A DNA stretch of 64,000 nt from Eleginops maclovinus (Eukaryota > Chordata > Actinopteri > Perciformes > Eleginopidae), in assembly GCF_036324505.1 (NCBI RefSeq), contig NC_086352.1:11035001-11099000 (forward strand). The letters are read 5' to 3'. Both the position numbers and the translations under genes were made by a program. Below, in pieces: positions 62,501 through 64,000 of this stretch. The notes below the pieces were generated by a model that saw nothing but the letters and a program-made list of their open reading frames with translations, did no database searches and was not told the origin of the DNA. How positions within the stretch are numbered: position 1 is the stretch's first letter; every line of letters begins with the position of its first letter.

Positions 62501-64000
62501 CTGTGGAAAGAAGAGAAACAGTGGTGAGCAACAGACAGCAGCTTATTCTCCTCATTCGTGATTATTGTTTGCCTTACAAGATTTCCCGCTGCTAAGAAAA
62601 TGGTCCCCTGTGGAGGTTAAAAACAATCAGTGGAGCAATTGAGTGCTTTTACAAACAGCGCTGACATTATGGGCTATGTAGTTTCTCAGAAACGAGGGAA
62701 TCAAGCAGTCAGAACATGGGGGTGAAGTGGTGTGACAATTTGCTATAATGGAACGTGGGGCTTTTAAACCCTTATTTAGTCAATTAAGATCAAAGGGATT
62801 AGAAACGTTGATATCTAAAACATAAGAATCTTAACATAATAAGAGCTTCAGGTGCCTGCCAAGGTCACAAGAAAATAAACCTATCCTGTGTGACTATTCC
62901 TTGAAAACACGGATTTATGTCTCAGGAATTTTCAATTAAAAGCCTCATGCCTTATTGTCCCTCCAGTGCAGCTCAAGAGCGATTAGCACCATTAATCCCC
63001 CCCCCCCCAGCACAAAAGAGGGGGAACATGCAAACACCGTCACCTGCTTGACACCATAGCAGTTCAACTATTCCTGAGAAACAATAGTATTACAAACAGC
63101 GGGGACGGAAACGCTGCGACCCAGGCAGGAACCTGTAGGTCATTTTCTGCTTGGGGAAATGATCCTCAGAAGTCAACATGTCCACGTAGGTAATCGTAAA
63201 TATAGACAGAAAATGACGTGGCATAAAGGAATAGTGGCACCCCACAAAAGTAGCTAAATTTCAATCATTGCATTACTTCCTGAAGCCACTTATCTCTGGT
63301 GTCAAAAGTTCCATCTATAGTTCCTGAAGTCTTCAGCCACACACAACAAATCGCGGTTACACAGATCTAAACTAACAGGTCATCCCGACGCTTGACCAGC
63401 GACTCCGTGTACCTGGAAGTCCTCCTCTTCATCTCTGTGTTTAAGGGCTTTGTAAAGGAACATGCCAAGGCTCCTTCATGCATCTCCTGGACAAACCACA
63501 GTCACCACAGCCGCTCCTGAGCACTGGATCATCAGCAACAAATCACTTCACTTCGCTCGCTCTCCGAAAATTTCCATACGGGTCTCAAAAGTTAACGTAG
63601 AGTTCCGGCCAGAGTTAAAAGCTGAGCGATCATTGAGAGATGCAGCCTCCAAACTCCATCCACGGTTAATCTGTAAGAAGGCACTCAGGGGGCACAGATG
63701 AATGTGTCTGAGACAAACTAGATATTATACTAAGACTAGGGAGAAAGGGGCGAGGCGGGCGGGGGTGTGGGAGAGAATAAGTGGATGGGCAGAGGCCTCA
63801 ATGATATACACCTAGTTGTCTAGTGAGGGCACACCACCTACTGTGATTAATGCTGCTCACACACAACCACTCCCAACAACACAGGCCCACACTTAGGCTT
63901 TAAAGGCCCTTAGCAGACCAATGTTAACCCAGGGGCTAAACAAGTGAAGTTGTATCGAAATCTAGAGCAATGTTCAAACTGAGGAAGCACAATATTTGTT
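62501..64000 (-). other. trpm7 5' region / first intron
   Basis: Apart from the candidate exon at 63413-63463 I see no coding sequence. A (C)n run lies at about 62998-63008 and a GC-rich block (GGGGCGAGGCGGGCGGGGG) at about 63747-63765. No ATG followed directly by a strong donor, as expected for a Met-only first exon, was found, so the main start may be beyond 64000. Confidence 0.3.
63413..63463 (-). CDS. trpm7: Candidate alternative first coding exon of trpm7
   Basis: On the minus strand an ATG at 63463-63461 opens 17 codons (MFLYKALKHRDEEEDFQ), ending at a good donor CAG|GTACAC. This is phase 0, exactly what the exon starting SQKPWIES at 62500 needs. An in-frame TGA lies five codons upstream of the ATG, so it would be a true start. 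Mammalian TRPM7 uses a Met-only first exon, whereas TRPM6 is known to use alternative first exons joined at this same SQK point. GC-box-like sequence at about 63747-63770 could be a promoter. There is no transcript evidence. Confidence 0.35.

Noticed and set aside
63462..63701. Plus-strand 79-codon frame
   Set aside because: No homology, no splice context, and antisense to the trpm7 5' region; judged random.

Overview
This window looks like a teleost fish (probably percomorph) nuclear genome segment. The genes are split by GT-AG introns, CA/TG dinucleotide tracts run to more than 200 bp, and there are several short non-autonomous DNA transposons of fish type plus a tRNA-derived SINE. All coding genes are vertebrate orthologues. 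I recognised them by reading splice-compatible exons and comparing the joined proteins with remembered family members; no database search was possible.

Layout: (1) 163-315 (+) is the terminal coding exon of an unconventional myosin V (myo5a-like), with a long 3'UTR. (2) 5431-16983 (+) is gnb5, the Gbeta5 subunit. It has the upstream exon of the retinal long isoform and a second start for the short isoform; the joined exons give exactly 395 and 353 codons, the sizes of the human isoforms. (3) 21289-23275 (+) is bcl2l10, in two coding exons behind a non-coding first exon. (4) 29173-31608 (-) is a four-exon selenoprotein W-family gene. Its in-frame TGA (30998-31000) lies in a CxxU redox motif, and a good SECIS candidate lies at 28841-28904 in its 3'UTR. 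ORF calling misses this gene because TGA reads as stop. (5) 34622-62500 (-) is trpm7, the channel-kinase. I could chain 39 coding exons in consistent phase from the N-terminal TRPM homology region through S1-S6, the pore, the coiled coil and the alpha-kinase. The initiator exon is uncertain and may lie outside the window; an alternative in-window first exon is proposed at 63413-63463.

myo5a, gnb5, bcl2l10 and trpm7 are all on human 15q21, so the block is a rearranged conserved neighbourhood. Apart from linkage the genes act separately: vesicle motor, RGS-coupled G protein signalling, apoptosis control, redox selenoprotein, and Mg/Zn/Ca channel-kinase.

The most notable non-genic structure is a foldback transposon (about 26666-28725) between bcl2l10 and the selenoprotein gene. 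It carries exactly six tandem 289-bp units, each with a perfect 21-bp inverted repeat. Other elements are a Harbinger-type MITE with TAA duplications (31969-32578), a hAT-type MITE with a perfect 8-bp duplication (52488-53239), and a TTAA-flanked MITE in the last gnb5 intron. The strongest candidate for something undescribed in a known gene is a second in-frame splice donor after the trpm7 pore exon, which would add an acidic 12-residue insert beside the selectivity filter.
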